A stretch of DNA of 64,000 bases, taken from the NCBI RefSeq assembly GCF_002933465.1, contig NZ_PSZE01000007.1, positions 186,001 to 250,000 of the forward strand, written 5' to 3'. The stretch comes from Nocardia nova (lineage in GTDB: Bacteria; Actinomycetota; Actinomycetes; Mycobacteriales; Mycobacteriaceae). A program made the position numbers and the translations under genes. Shown here one piece after another: positions 1-9,611 of this stretch; positions within the stretch are counted from its first letter, which is position 1, and the number at the start of each line of letters is the position of its first letter. The notes under the pieces were generated by a model. The model made no database searches. It was not told where the DNA came from and worked only from the letters and a program-made list of their open reading frames with translations.

Positions 1-1171
1 CGCCGTAGAACAAGCCCTTCGCGCCGCCGGAGGCCGCGCCCGATTCCGGGGTGAGGAACAGACCGATCAGCAGCGTACCGACCACACCGCCGACCAGGTG
101 CACGCCGACCACGTCGAGCGAGTCGTCGAAACCGAGCTTGAACTTCAGGCCGACCGCCAGGGCGCACAGCACACCGGCCACCGCGCCGATCACCAGCGCG
201 CCCAGCACGTTCACCGACGAGCAGGACGGGGTGATCGCGACCAGGCCGGCGACGATGCCCGAGGCGGCGCCGAGGCTGGTGGGCTTGCCATCGCGGAACT
301 TCTCCACGACCAGCCAGCCGAGCATCGCGGCGCAGGTGGCGAAGGTGGTGGTCAGGAAGGTGGAACCGGCCAGCCCGTTGGAACTCACCGAGGAACCGGC
401 GTTGAAGCCGAACCAGCCGAACCACAGCAGACCGGCGCCGAGCATGACGAAGGGCAGGTTGTGCGGGCGCATCGGCGTCTTCGGCCAGCCCTTGCGCTTG
501 CCGAGCACCAGGCACAGCGCCAGGCCCGCGGCACCGGCGTTGATATGCACCGCGGTACCACCGGCGAAGTCGATGGCCTGCAGTTTGTTCGCGATCCAGC
601 CGCCGTGGTGGACGATGTTGCCCGCGGCGTCCTTGACGTCGAAGTCGAAGACCCAGTGCGCGACCGGGAAGTAGACGATGGTCGACCAGGCGATGGCGAA
701 GACCACCCATGCTCGGAACTTCATGCGATCGGCGACCGCACCCGAGATCAGGGCCACCGTGATGATGGCGAACATCAGCTGGAAGGCCACGAACACTGTC
801 ATCGGGATGGTGCCGGCCAGCGGAATGTTCACCTGATCCACCGCGGACGCGCCGGTCGACGGGTCGGCCGGGCTGGCCTTGACGGCGTTGGTGCCGATCA
901 GGCCCTTGAGCCCGAAGAACTGGGCTGGGTTGCCGATCAGGCCTAGTTTGTTGTCACCGAATGCCTCGGAAAAGCCGTAGAGCGACCACAGCACGCCGAC
1001 GATGCCCATCGCGCTGATGCTCATCATGATCATGTTGAGCACGTTCTTCGAGCGGACCATGCCGCCGTAGAAGAACGCCAGTCCGGGGGTCATCAACAAA
1101 ACGAGCGCGGAGCTCGCCAGCATCCACGCGGTGTCGCCGGTGTCGGGCACACCGAGCAAGGGATACGCCAC
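1..1171 (-). CDS. amt: Ammonium transporter Amt, C-terminus cut by window edge
   Basis: Reading the minus strand from a GTG at 1171 gives about 390 residues of an Amt/MEP/Rh-family channel that takes up ammonium across the cytoplasmic membrane. Visible family marks are the start region ending in MTPGLAFFYGGMVR, the segment GAVADRMKFRAW, the pore-region stretch VHINAGAAGLAL and the FDDSLDVVGVHLVGG motif near the end, all inside hydrophobic helices. The last visible residues are GAKGLFYG, so only a few dozen C-terminal residues are missing. A GAGGAGG-type ribosome site lies just before the GTG. In related actinomycetes glnB and glnD follow; they would lie left of the window. A candidate GlnR operator sits 72-109 bases upstream, fitting nitrogen-limitation control. 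Confidence 0.95.
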   Translation of the reverse strand, partial: MAYPLLGVPDTGDTAWMLASSALVLLMTPGLAFFYGGMVRSKNVLNMIMMSISAMGIVGVLWSLYGFSEAFGDNKLGLIGNPAQFFGLKGLIGTNAVKASPADPSTGASAVDQVNIPLAGTIPMTVFVAFQLMFAIITVALISGAVADRMKFRAWVVFAIAWSTIVYFPVAHWVFDFDVKDAAGNIVHHGGWIANKLQAIDFAGGTAVHINAGAAGLALCLVLGKRKGWPKTPMRPHNLPFVMLGAGLLWFGWFGFNAGSSVSSNGLAGSTFLTTTFATCAAMLGWLVVEKFRDGKPTSLGAASGIVAGLVAITPSCSSVNVLGALVIGAVAGVLCALAVGLKFKLGFDDSLDVVGVHLVGGVVGTLLIGLFLTPESGAASGGAKGLFYG

Positions 1172-1242
1172 CTTGTTCCTCCTCATCTCGGGCCCGGCCG
1201 AACTGCGGCAAACGAGCCTGCACAGAAGGGTCGCGATCGGGT

Positions 1243-1280
1243 GTTTCGTCCGTGCCGCCGTGATGTTTCGCATGCGTGAA
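1243..1280 (-). promoter_or_regulatory. Candidate GlnR operator upstream of amt
   Basis: On the minus strand this stretch reads TTCAC, six bases, GAAAC, six bases, GCGGC, six bases, GAAAC. That is the spacing of a full actinobacterial GlnR box (gTnAc-n6-GaAAc, twice). The two GAAAC half-sites are perfect, one partner is good and one is poor. A further GTGTG-n6-GAAAC lies at 1308-1323. The rest of the 219-base amt/ftsY gap holds no gene that I can see. Binding is inferred from pattern and position only. Confidence 0.5.
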
Positions 1281-1390
1281 CGGATCTGCTTCCTGTGTTG
1301 CTACCAGGTTTCAGCGCGCACACAGCGCATGTCGGCGCACTGTGAGGACCGTGTCGAAATGAGGAGGAACTGCCGTTTTGCCTCTCGCCG

Positions 1391-2962
1391 CTACCCGAGG
1401 AGGGCGTCGACGAATGCGGACGGTTCGAAGGGGGCCAGATCGTCGGCGCCCTCGCCGAGGCCGACCAGTTTCACCGGCACGCCGAGCTCGTGCTGCACCT
1501 GGAAGACGATGCCGCCCTTGGCGGTGCCGTCGAGTTTGGTGAGTACGACGCCGGTGATGTCGACGACCTCCGCGAAGACCCGGGCCTGGGTGAGCCCGTT
1601 CTGCCCGACGGTCGCGTCGAGCACGAGCAGGACCTCGTCGACGGCGGCCTTCTTCTCCACCACGCGCTTGACCTTGCCCAGCTCGTCCATCAAACCGGTC
1701 TTGGTGTGCAGGCGGCCCGCGGTGTCGACCAGAACCACGTCGACACCCTCCTCGATACCGGTGCTGACCGCGTCGAAGGCCACCGATGCCGGATCAGCGC
1801 CCTCGCGGCCGCGGACCGTGTCGGCGCCGACGCGTTCGCCCCAGGTCTGGAGCTGGTCGGCGGCGGCGGCGCGGAAGGTGTCGGCGGCGCCGAGCAGCAC
1901 GCGACGGCCGTCGGCGACGAGCACGCGCGCCAATTTGCCGGTGGTGGTGGTCTTACCGGTGCCGTTCACGCCGACGACCAGCAGAATCGACGGGTGATCG
2001 GCGTGTGGCAACGCCCGGATCGAACGATCCAGTTCCGGGCGCAGAGCCTCGATCAGCACGTCCCGCAGCACCTGCCGGGCCTGTTCGGAGGTGCGCACGC
2101 TGCGCGCGGCCAACTCCTCGCGCAGTCGCTCGACCACGGTCGTCGTGACCGAGGTGCCGAGGTCGGCCATGACCAGGGTGTCCTCGATCTCTTCCCACGA
2201 GTCCTCGTCGAGGTCGCCACCGCCGAGCAAACCGAGCAGGCTCTTGCCGACCGCGTTCTGCGACCGCGAGAGCCGCCCGCGCAGGCGGGTGAGGCGACCT
2301 GCGGTGGGTTCGATCTCCTCCACCGCAGTGGGCTCGGGCGCCGGCGCGGCGGGCGCCGGCGCGGTCGGGGCCTTTGGCGGGGCCGAATCCGCCGGAGCGG
2401 TCTCGGGCGTCTCGACGGGCGCGGGTGTGACCGTCGCGGCGGCGCCGTCGGTCGAAGGCGGCGCGGTGGGAGCTTCGGCCGGTGCTTCCACCGGAGCCGC
2501 ATCGGCCGGAGCTTCGGGCACGACCACGCCGTCGCCGGGCGTTTCCGTCGTTTCCGGCTCGACGGTCGGCGCGGTCGCGCTCGCCCCGTCCGCCGGGCGG
2601 TCGGCCAGGGTTTCCGGTTCCGGCAACCGCACGTCGGTGATGGTCCGGCGCACCGAGTCGCGCGGGATGGCGGCATCGTCGCCGACGTGCGGCTGACCCT
2701 CGTCGTCGGTGCGTTCGATCGGGACCGGCTCGGGGCGCGGTGGCGTCAGCGTGCCCGAGCCCGCACCGCCCTGACTGAAGTTGAAGCCACCGGCTGCGGT
2801 GTAGCCACCCGACCGATCGGTCAGCTGCTTGTCCTGCTCCTCCGCCGGCGTGATGCTCACTCGGCGGCGCTTGTACAGGACGAATCCGGCAACGAACGCC
2901 ACCAGTAGTACGGCGACGATCGCGGCGATCAGAATCCAGGCTTGCGCAGTCACGGTTCCCAT
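1391..2962 (-). CDS. ftsY: Signal recognition particle receptor FtsY
   Basis: FtsY is the membrane-associated GTPase that docks SRP-ribosome complexes for co-translational membrane insertion. With the ATG at 2962 the product is 523 residues and begins MGTVTAQAW followed by a membrane helix (about residues 6-28), a common feature of actinobacterial FtsY. Then comes a long Pro/Ala/Glu/Thr-rich acidic linker to about residue 235, and the NG domain. GTPase motifs are GVNGTGKTT (about residue 330), DTFRAAAADQL, DTAGRLHTK and TKLDGTAKGG. The longer frame up to 3016 adds a Cys/His-containing, non-hydrophobic stretch and is unlikely. It lies between smc and amt as in mycobacteria; the SRP partner Ffh is encoded a few genes further on in those genomes. 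Confidence 0.96.
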   Translation of the reverse strand: MGTVTAQAWILIAAIVAVLLVAFVAGFVLYKRRRVSITPAEEQDKQLTDRSGGYTAAGGFNFSQGGAGSGTLTPPRPEPVPIERTDDEGQPHVGDDAAIPRDSVRRTITDVRLPEPETLADRPADGASATAPTVEPETTETPGDGVVVPEAPADAAPVEAPAEAPTAPPSTDGAAATVTPAPVETPETAPADSAPPKAPTAPAPAAPAPEPTAVEEIEPTAGRLTRLRGRLSRSQNAVGKSLLGLLGGGDLDEDSWEEIEDTLVMADLGTSVTTTVVERLREELAARSVRTSEQARQVLRDVLIEALRPELDRSIRALPHADHPSILLVVGVNGTGKTTTTGKLARVLVADGRRVLLGAADTFRAAAADQLQTWGERVGADTVRGREGADPASVAFDAVSTGIEEGVDVVLVDTAGRLHTKTGLMDELGKVKRVVEKKAAVDEVLLVLDATVGQNGLTQARVFAEVVDITGVVLTKLDGTAKGGIVFQVQHELGVPVKLVGLGEGADDLAPFEPSAFVDALLG

Positions 2963-3167
2963 CCTGTCAGAACCCGCGAACGCCCCCGCGTGGCGGCAGG
3001 CGGGTGTTGCGCCCACGGCGGTACGGGTGATTCGTCACTATCCGCGCACGCCCGACACGCCGTCGACGTCGGACGATAAGGCGTTCGGCCACGCATCACC
3101 GGCAACCGTCCCGATACCAACCGCCCAAGGCGCGGCGAATCCGACACAGAGACAATAGGATCGGCTC

Positions 3168-3557
3168 GTGACCGATCGAAATGTGCTTGGGGGACCGCTG
3201 GAGGAGTGTGGCACCGATCCTCTCACCGGCTTCTACCGGGACGGCTGCTGCAGCACCGGCCCCGAGGATCTGGGTAGCCACACCGTCTGCACCGTCGTGA
3301 CCCAGGAGTTCCTGGAGCACCAGAAATCGATCGGCAACGATCTGCTCACCCCACGTCCGGAGAACAACTTCCCCGGACTGCAACCGGGCGACCGCTGGTG
3401 TGTGGTCGCTGTGCGGTGGCTGCACGCCCACGAGGACGGCGTGGCCGCGCCGGTCGTTCTGGCCGCGACCCACGAGAACGCACTCGAGGTCGTGCCGATG
3501 GAAACGTTGCGCAAATACGCCGTCGACGTCCCCGACGACGTCAGCGATCTGTTGTGA
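3168..3557 (+). CDS. DUF2237 family protein
   Basis: This 129-residue protein starts at a GTG and reads MTDRNVLGGPLEECG, then FYRDGCCSTGPEDLGSHTVC, then NDLLTPRPE and LQPGDRWCVVAVRW. These are the conserved blocks of the DUF2237 family, a small, cysteine-containing cytosolic family of unknown biochemical role found widely in bacteria. The five cysteines (three in the first 30 residues) and the tryptophan-rich centre match the family as I recall it. It is a single gene, transcribed away from ftsY, with no obvious operon partner; the next gene on the same strand starts 275 bases later. No function is claimed. Confidence 0.88.
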   Translation: MTDRNVLGGPLEECGTDPLTGFYRDGCCSTGPEDLGSHTVCTVVTQEFLEHQKSIGNDLLTPRPENNFPGLQPGDRWCVVAVRWLHAHEDGVAAPVVLAATHENALEVVPMETLRKYAVDVPDDVSDLL

Positions 3558-3832
3558 TCGTTCGCCGGCCCGTCGATCGAGCCGGAGGCATCGTGCTCCC
3601 GGCGACCGAGACGTCCGGCGAACGGCGACCGTCAGGCAAGGGCGAACAGGCGGACCGTGGTATTGCGCAGCCCGATCGCCGGACGCGATCCCGGCACCAT
3701 CAGCGCCGATGCGAATCGAATCCCTCGATGCGCCGCGCCGATCCGTGTTCGACGGTTCGCGTCCGGGGCCGTCGAGCTGAATCGACCGGCACACTGCCGT
3801 CCGGATGCCCGCAGACGAGTACCGTCGATCCG

Positions 3833-4069
3833 GTGACATGGTGGCGGGGGCGGGTACGCGCAACACCGGGGCGGCCACGCGGCGCGGAGATCGACGAACT
3901 GTTCGGCCCGTCGCGCAAACACATTCACGAGCGCAAGGAGTGGGTGGCGATCGCGAAGGTCGACGACCGTCTCGCCGGCGACGACCCGATTGTGAACCTG
4001 CCCGCGGGGACCGTCACCCTGTCGCCCCAGCGACGCCCGGCACACGAGCATCCCGGTACCGAAGCGTAA
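3833..4069 (+). CDS. Small DUF6191-like protein
   Basis: A GTG start gives a 78-residue basic protein. Its centre, EIDELFGPSRKHIHERKEW, followed by a segment rich in Asp and ending in an AGTVTL strand, matches the C-terminal part of the actinobacterial DUF6191 family as I remember it. Family members often carry an N-terminal membrane helix; here the residues before the motif are Arg/Gly-rich and not hydrophobic, so this is a short form. There is no strong ribosome site, so the start is uncertain, and the open frame runs far upstream. Function unknown. It stands alone between the DUF2237 gene and a convergent TetR gene. Confidence 0.55.
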   Translation: MTWWRGRVRATPGRPRGAEIDELFGPSRKHIHERKEWVAIAKVDDRLAGDDPIVNLPAGTVTLSPQRRPAHEHPGTEA

Positions 4070-4116
4070 GGGTGGAACCCCTTCGCCGGTCTGGCGAATT
4101 GCCGTGCGCCCGTCGA

Positions 4117-4911
4117 TCACTCGACGGCGACCGGATCCCTTCCCGACGCACGCGCGGCCCGGCGCAGCCGGTGGGCTTTCTGCCGGCAGGCGGACGAGCA
4201 GTATCGGGCAGGACGTCCGGTCTCCGCATGGGCCAATTCCGCCCCGCAGATCGGACAACTCCCACCGTCACGATTCCCGTTGTCCACCACGGTTTCGTTA
4301 CGCAAGAGCGAGGAATTTTCCGGTTTCGTTACGGCCGATTCGGCGCGCATCGCCGCCAGCAGCATGGCGGCGGGGCGGGACAGTTCGTCACGCGTGTTCG
4401 AAACGCGTTGCATGGCAACACATCCGGTGAAGATCGCGAGGACGTCGGCCATGGTGAGGTCGGCGCGTACCCCGCCCGTGCGCCGCGCGGCCTCCAGCAA
4501 CTGCCCGAGGGCGAGGTGAAATCGCTCCCCGGCGTCGCGCAGCAGCGTCCGCGGCCAGCCGTCATCGGCGTCGAGCAGATCGCACATCGCCTTGTTGCCG
4601 GGCGTGCGGGTGACGACCTCCGCACAGAACCCCAGGAAGGCCGCGGCGGGATCCGGATCGTCGCGCAGTGTCAGCGCCCGGGCGGTGAGCCGATCGATCC
4701 GTTGCTGCAGCACGGCCTCGAGCAGGTCCGTCTTGGTCGGAAAATGGCGATGCACGGTGCCGGCCCCGACACCGGCTCGGCGGGCGATCTCGGCCAGCGA
4801 GACCGACGTTCCGGATTCGGCGAAGGCCCGCTGGGCGGCGGCGAGGACGCGAGCCCGGTTGCGGCGAGCGTCTATTCGAGTGCCGGGCGCTCCGGGCGCC
4901 GGTGCGCGCAC
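4117..4911 (-). CDS. TetR-family repressor with C-terminal Cys4 motif
   Basis: This is a 264-residue regulator from the GTG at 4911. Residues 10-60 form the TetR DNA-binding domain (ARVLAAAQRAFAESG, then SLAEIARRAGVGAGTVHRHF, where the recognition helix ends in the typical TVHRHF). A helical ligand-binding domain follows. Unusually, the last about 50 residues carry CPICG and then RPARYCSSACRQKAHR, a four-cysteine pattern likely to bind zinc. The gene is divergent from the NmrA-like gene at 5016, so it probably represses that gene and itself. A TTG at 4983 would extend the frame by 24 residues, but it falls inside a palindrome and would leave almost no promoter space; I prefer the GTG. Confidence 0.85.
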   Translation of the reverse strand: MRAPAPGAPGTRIDARRNRARVLAAAQRAFAESGTSVSLAEIARRAGVGAGTVHRHFPTKTDLLEAVLQQRIDRLTARALTLRDDPDPAAAFLGFCAEVVTRTPGNKAMCDLLDADDGWPRTLLRDAGERFHLALGQLLEAARRTGGVRADLTMADVLAIFTGCVAMQRVSNTRDELSRPAAMLLAAMRAESAVTKPENSSLLRNETVVDNGNRDGGSCPICGAELAHAETGRPARYCSSACRQKAHRLRRAARASGRDPVAVE

Positions 4912-4975
4912 GCCGTAACGAAACCCCGCGTCGGCGGATGGCGGAGACGACAACGCTGTTCCTATCGTGCGAATA

Positions 4976-4991
4976 CGGGTCAACCGACCCG
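4976..4991. promoter_or_regulatory. Candidate TetR operator (inverted repeat)
   Basis: CGGGTC-AACC-GACCCG is a perfect 6-base inverted repeat with a 4-base spacer. It lies 24 bases before the NmrA-type start and 64 bases before the preferred repressor start. Position between a divergent TetR gene and its probable target makes it the best operator candidate in the gap. A CTATCG direct repeat flanks it at 4962 and 4995. This is inference from symmetry and position. Confidence 0.4.
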
Positions 4992-5015
4992 ATTCTATCG
5001 AAAGGTACCTCCGAC

Positions 5016-5918
5016 ATGACCGTCCACGACAACCTCGTTCTCGTCACCGGCGCGACCGGCAAGCAGGGCGGCGCCGCGGCCCGTGCGCTGCTCTCCCGCG
5101 AGATCCCGGTGCGTGTCCTGGTGCGTGATCCGGCCGCCGCGGCGGCGCGCGAACTCGCCGAACTCGGCGCGGAGCTCGCCGTCGGCGACTTCGACGACAC
5201 CGCCACCCTGACCGCGGCGGTATCCGGAACTCGCGCCGTCTTCCTCGTTCCGCCGGCGGCGTTCGGGCCCGACGGCTGGGATGTCGACGTGGAAGCGAAC
5301 CGCGGTCTCGCCCTGATCGATGCCGCCCGGCGCGCCGGAACCGACCATATCGTCTTCACCGGCGTAGCCTCCTTCGACAACGAAATCCCTTGGGGCAGCG
5401 CCGGAAAGCGTCAGATCGAGCAGGCACTGGCCGACAGCGGCATGCGCTACACCGTGCTGCGCCCGGTCCGGTTCATGGAGAACTACCTGGCACAGGGTAT
5501 GCCGCTCGACGGCTTCGTCGACGGGGTGAACATCCACCTGTTTCCGGCCGATCGGCCGGCACAGATGATCGCGGTCGACGATATCGCCGCGGTGGCCGCG
5601 CTGGCTTTCGCCGATCCCGAACGATTCTCCGGGCAGACATTCGAACTCGCCGGCGACGCCGTAACCCCCGCTGCCGCCGTGGAACTGATCTCCCGCGCGA
5701 CCGGATATCCCGTGCGGTATCGCGAAATCACCGAGGCGGAGGCCGACGAACTGGGCGAACAGATCGGCAATACCTGGCGCCTGGCCCATCAGGGCCACGG
5801 CTGGCATGCCGATATCGAACAGATCCGCTCGATCCACCCCGGCCTGCAGAGCCTGGAAACGTGGCTGGCCACCACCGGCGCCGCGGTCCTGAAATCCCGG
5901 TTCGCGGCGGGCGACTAG
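5016..5918 (+). CDS. NmrA-like NAD(P)-binding family protein
   Basis: The 300-residue protein begins at the ATG at 5016 after an upstream AAAGG. It opens with [20 protein letters not shown], the glycine-rich GATGxxG dinucleotide-binding loop of atypical short-chain dehydrogenases, and continues with [20 protein letters not shown] and a GDFDDTATL segment typical of NmrA/QOR2-type proteins. The classical Tyr-x-x-x-Lys pair is not evident, as usual for NmrA regulators and redox sensors. The divergent TetR gene probably controls it. Its stop codon shares the four bases CTAG (5915-5918) with the smc stop on the other strand. The substrate cannot be told from the sequence. Confidence 0.88.
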   Translation: MTVHDNLVLVTGATGKQGGAAARALLSREIPVRVLVRDPAAAAARELAELGAELAVGDFDDTATLTAAVSGTRAVFLVPPAAFGPDGWDVDVEANRGLALIDAARRAGTDHIVFTGVASFDNEIPWGSAGKRQIEQALADSGMRYTVLRPVRFMENYLAQGMPLDGFVDGVNIHLFPADRPAQMIAVDDIAAVAALAFADPERFSGQTFELAGDAVTPAAAVELISRATGYPVRYREITEAEADELGEQIGNTWRLAHQGHGWHADIEQIRSIHPGLQSLETWLATTGAAVLKSRFAAGD

Positions 5919-8900
5919 GTCGTCGCACCCACAAGATTCTCCCCGCGCAGTCGCTGCGAGATGACCTGCGTGATGCCGTCGCCGCGCATGCTGACGCCGT
6001 AGAGCGCGTCGGCGATCTCCATAGTCGGCTTCTGGTGGGTGATGACGATCAGCTGCGACTTCTCCCGCAACTGTTCGAACAGGCCGATGAGGCGGCGCAA
6101 ATTGGTGTCGTCCAGGGCCGCCTCGACCTCGTCCATCACGTAGAACGGAGAAGGGCGGGCCCGGAAGATCGATACCAGAAACGCCACGGCCGCAAGGGAT
6201 TTCTCGCCGCCGGACAGCAGCGACAACCGCTTCACCTTCTTACCCGGCGGACGCGCCTCCACCTCGATACCGGTGGTGAGCATATCGCTGGGGTCGGTCA
6301 GCAGCAGCCGTCCCTCACCGCCGGGGAAGAGCCGGCCGAACACCTGCACGAATTCGCGTTCCACGTCCTCGTAGGCCTCGGTGAACACCTGCAGGATGCG
6401 GGCGTCGACCTCGGCCACCACATCGAGGAGGTCCTGGCGGGCCTTCTTGACGTCCTCGAGTTGGGTGGACAGGAAGTTGTAGCGCTCCTCCAGCGCCGCG
6501 AACTCCTCCAGCGCCAGCGGATTCACCTTACCGAGGGTGGCGAGATCCTTCTCGGCGCGTTTGACGCGGCGCTCCTGGGTGGCGCGGTCGTAGGGCATTT
6601 CCTGCGGTGCGCTCACCTGGTCGCCGCGGTCGCGGGCCTGCTCGTACTCCTGCATCTCCAGGGCGGTCGGCGGCATCGGCACGTGCGGACCGTATTCGGC
6701 GACGAGTTCGTCCAGCGCGATGCCGAACTGCTCGGCGATGGTGGTCTCCAATTGTTCGATGCGCAAAGCGGATTGGGCCCGCGCCACCTCGTCGCGATGC
6801 ACGGCGTCGGTCAGCTGCGTGAGTTGCGTGCTCAGCGCCCGCACCCGCTCCTTGATCTGATCCACCTGCCCGGCGCATTCGGTACGCCGGCGGACCAGTT
6901 CGTCGCGCCGCGCGGCCGCCTCGCCCACCACGGTTTCCAGCTCCGCGGCGATCCGCTCGGCCGATTCGGCGACCACGGCCGCCACCTCGGCGGCACGGCG
7001 GCGGGCGGCCTGGGCTCGTTCGGCCCGGGCTCGGGTCTCGCGTTCGGCGCGAGCCGCGCGCCGCAGCGAATCCGCTTTGCCCCGTACCGATTCCGCGCGC
7101 TCCTCGGCGGTGCGCACCGACAGCCGGGCCTCCACCTCCATGGCACGGGCCTCGGCCAGCGCCGCGGCGGCCTGTTCGCGCTCCTGCCCGGCGGTGTCGG
7201 TGCCCGCGTCGGCGTCGGAATCCAGATCGGACTGTTCGGATTCGGCATGACGCAGCCGGCCCTCGAGTTCGGCCAGGGCCGTCAGATTCTGGTCGCGCGC
7301 GGTTTCGGCCTCGGCGCGCTGGGTCAGCAGCCGCTCGTATTCGGACTGGGCGCTGCGCGCCGTCGCACCGAGACGACCCAGCCGGTCGTAGATCGCGACC
7401 AGCGCCTGATCGGATTCGTGCAAGGCCAGCAATGCCTGGTCGACGGCCTGTTTGCGATCGCTCTGCTCGGCCAGGGCACCTGAGAGGGCGGCCTCGACCT
7501 CCTCGGCCTGCCGCTGCCACGACACCAGTTCGGCGGCGGCGGCATCGATCTCGGCCTGCACCTCGATCTGGCTCGGCGCGCGGTCCGAGCCGCCGAGCAC
7601 CCAGCCCGAACCGCTCAGATCGCCGTCGCGGGTCACCACCCGCAATTGCGGCCGGGCGGAGAGGACTTCGGCCGCCTGCGCCAGGTCGTCGACGACCACA
7701 GTGCGGGCAGTGAGAGCCGCGACCGCGCCACGCAGCCGGTCGGGACAATCGACCACCTCCACGAGCGGGCGCACTCCCGCGGGCAGATCACCGATCTCAC
7801 CACCGGGTTGCGCCGCACCGCCGTAGACGACGGCCGCGCGGCCACCGTCGGCCTCCTTCAGCGCCCGCACCGCCGCCTGCGCGGTGGGGTGCGCATCGGC
7901 GGCGATGGCGTCGGCCAGCGGACCGAGCGCGGCGGCCACGGCGGCCTCGAATCCGCTGTGTACCCGAACCATTGCCGACAGCCGGCCCTGCAATCCGTCG
8001 GCGCGGTTGTCCAGCAGCCAGGCGCCGCCGTCCTTGCGGGCCAGGCCCATGGTCAGCGCCTCGATGCGTGCGGTCAGCGAGGCGACCTTCTTACCGGCCT
8101 CCCGGTCGCGTTCGCGCAGTTCGGTCACCCGCGCATCGGCCAGTTCCAACGCCTGGGCGGCGTGTTCGTAGGCGGCGTCGAGCCCTTCCTCACCGGCGTC
8201 GAGTTCGCTCAATTCGGTTTGCACGGCCTCGAATTCGGCCTCGGCGGCATCCCCGCGCTGCCGGGCGGCGGCCAGCGACTCCGACAGCCGGGCGATATCG
8301 CCGTCGGCCGATTGGGCGCGGTGGCGCAGCGTATCCACCTGACCGGCAAGGCGAGCCAGGCCCTCACGCCGGTCGGCGATGGCGCGCACCGCGGCCAAGT
8401 GGGCCTGTTCGGCGGCCTTGGCGGCCTGTTCGCGGTCGAGCAACTGATCGCGGGCGGCCTCCAGGGTCGCGGTGGCCACCTCGACCGCCTCGAGCAGTTC
8501 GGCCTCCTCGGCCTGCACCCGATCCGCCTCGGCCTCGAGCTGTTCGGGATCGCGGCCGGTGCCGGTGGGCTGTTCGATGGTGAGGTTGCGGGCCCGGTCC
8601 CGGGCGATCCGGATGGTCGCGTTGACCCGCTCCACCAGCGCCGAGAGCTGGAACCAGGTCTGCGCGGCCGCCTCGGCGCCGGGAGTGAGCCGGGAGAGCT
8701 GGAATTCCTGCTGCGCCAGCGCCGCATTGGCGGCATCCAATTCCGCCTGCACATTGATCTGCTGTTCGCGGGCGAAGGCTTCCTTGCTCTGCTGACTTTC
8801 CAGTTCACGCCGGCGCGCCACCAGATCGTCGGCGGCCAGTCGCAGCCGGGCATCGCGCAATTCGGCCTGGACGGTGGCCGCGCGCCGGGCGACCTCGGCT

Positions 8901-9523
8901 TGGCGGCCCAGCGGTTTGAGCTGACGGCGCAGTTCGGTGGTGAGGTCGGTCAGACGGGCCAGATTGGCCTGCATCGCATCGAGTTTGCGCACCGCCTTCT
9001 CTTTGCGCTTGCGGTGCTTGAGCACGCCCGCGGCCTCTTCGATGAAGGCGCGGCGGTCCTCGGGGCGCGATTCCAGAATCGCCGACAGCTGGCCCTGGCC
9101 GACGATGACGTGCATTTCCCGGCCGATACCGGAGTCCGAGAGCAGTTCCTGGACATCCATCAGCCGGCAGGAGTTGCCGTTGATCTCGTATTCACCGGCG
9201 CCGTCGCGGAACATCCGGCGGGTGATCGAGACCTCGGAGTAGTCGATGGGCAGCGCGCCGTCGGAATTGTCGATGGTCAGAGTGACTTCGGCGCGGCCCA
9301 GCGGCGCCCGTCCGGCGGTGCCGGCGAAGATGACGTCCTGCATCTTGCCGCCTCGCAGCGCCTTGGCGCCCTGCTCCCCCATCACCCAGGTCAGCGCGTC
9401 GACGACGTTCGATTTGCCGGAACCGTTCGGCCCCACCACACAGGTGATGCCGGGCTCGAGCCGCAGCGTCGTCGAGGACGCGAAGGATTTGAATCCCTTC
9501 AGCGTCAGACTCTTCAGGTGCAC
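5915..9523 (-). CDS. smc: Chromosome partition protein SMC
   Basis: This is a 1202-residue SMC ATPase, the core of the condensin complex that organises and segregates the chromosome with ScpA and ScpB. It starts at a GTG with [14 protein letters not shown], and the Walker A loop GPNGSGKSN is at residues 31-39. Long Glu/Ala/Arg-rich coiled coils (about 170-500 and 680-1030) flank a globular hinge around residues 515-640. The ABC signature [11 protein letters not shown] and Walker [14 protein letters not shown] are in the last 120 residues. The length is normal for the family. ftsY and amt lie further along in the same direction, as in mycobacteria, but the usual upstream neighbour acyP is not here; it is at 28.7 kb on the other strand. 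Confidence 0.97.
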   Translation of the reverse strand: MHLKSLTLKGFKSFASSTTLRLEPGITCVVGPNGSGKSNVVDALTWVMGEQGAKALRGGKMQDVIFAGTAGRAPLGRAEVTLTIDNSDGALPIDYSEVSITRRMFRDGAGEYEINGNSCRLMDVQELLSDSGIGREMHVIVGQGQLSAILESRPEDRRAFIEEAAGVLKHRKRKEKAVRKLDAMQANLARLTDLTTELRRQLKPLGRQAEVARRAATVQAELRDARLRLAADDLVARRRELESQQSKEAFAREQQINVQAELDAANAALAQQEFQLSRLTPGAEAAAQTWFQLSALVERVNATIRIARDRARNLTIEQPTGTGRDPEQLEAEADRVQAEEAELLEAVEVATATLEAARDQLLDREQAAKAAEQAHLAAVRAIADRREGLARLAGQVDTLRHRAQSADGDIARLSESLAAARQRGDAAEAEFEAVQTELSELDAGEEGLDAAYEHAAQALELADARVTELRERDREAGKKVASLTARIEALTMGLARKDGGAWLLDNRADGLQGRLSAMVRVHSGFEAAVAAALGPLADAIAADAHPTAQAAVRALKEADGGRAAVVYGGAAQPGGEIGDLPAGVRPLVEVVDCPDRLRGAVAALTARTVVVDDLAQAAEVLSARPQLRVVTRDGDLSGSGWVLGGSDRAPSQIEVQAEIDAAAAELVSWQRQAEEVEAALSGALAEQSDRKQAVDQALLALHESDQALVAIYDRLGRLGATARSAQSEYERLLTQRAEAETARDQNLTALAELEGRLRHAESEQSDLDSDADAGTDTAGQEREQAAAALAEARAMEVEARLSVRTAEERAESVRGKADSLRRAARAERETRARAERAQAARRRAAEVAAVVAESAERIAAELETVVGEAAARRDELVRRRTECAGQVDQIKERVRALSTQLTQLTDAVHRDEVARAQSALRIEQLETTIAEQFGIALDELVAEYGPHVPMPPTALEMQEYEQARDRGDQVSAPQEMPYDRATQERRVKRAEKDLATLGKVNPLALEEFAALEERYNFLSTQLEDVKKARQDLLDVVAEVDARILQVFTEAYEDVEREFVQVFGRLFPGGEGRLLLTDPSDMLTTGIEVEARPPGKKVKRLSLLSGGEKSLAAVAFLVSIFRARPSPFYVMDEVEAALDDTNLRRLIGLFEQLREKSQLIVITHQKPTMEIADALYGVSMRGDGITQVISQRLRGENLVGATT

Positions 9524-9611
9524 AGTCGGTCAGGCTACCCGGTCGGGCCGCGTTGCCGGTCGGATGCCGGGCGAACGTGTTCGCCCGGCATCCGACCGAT
9601 CGGGACCGGAA

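Noticed and set aside
98..946. Plus-strand open frame of 282 codons across the amt gene
   Set aside because: It is the antisense of a clear Amt transporter, full of His, Arg, Asp and Gly, with no family motif; a result of GC-rich codon use.
3632..4258. Minus-strand open frame of 208 codons in the region between DUF2237 and TetR genes
   Set aside because: It has no recognisable motif, overlaps the TetR 3' end and the DUF6191-like gene, and shows Arg/Pro-rich shadow composition.
4912..4983. TTG start at 4983 for the TetR gene
   Set aside because: It would lie inside the operator palindrome and leave about 30 bases to the divergent start; the GTG at 4911 fits TetR length better.
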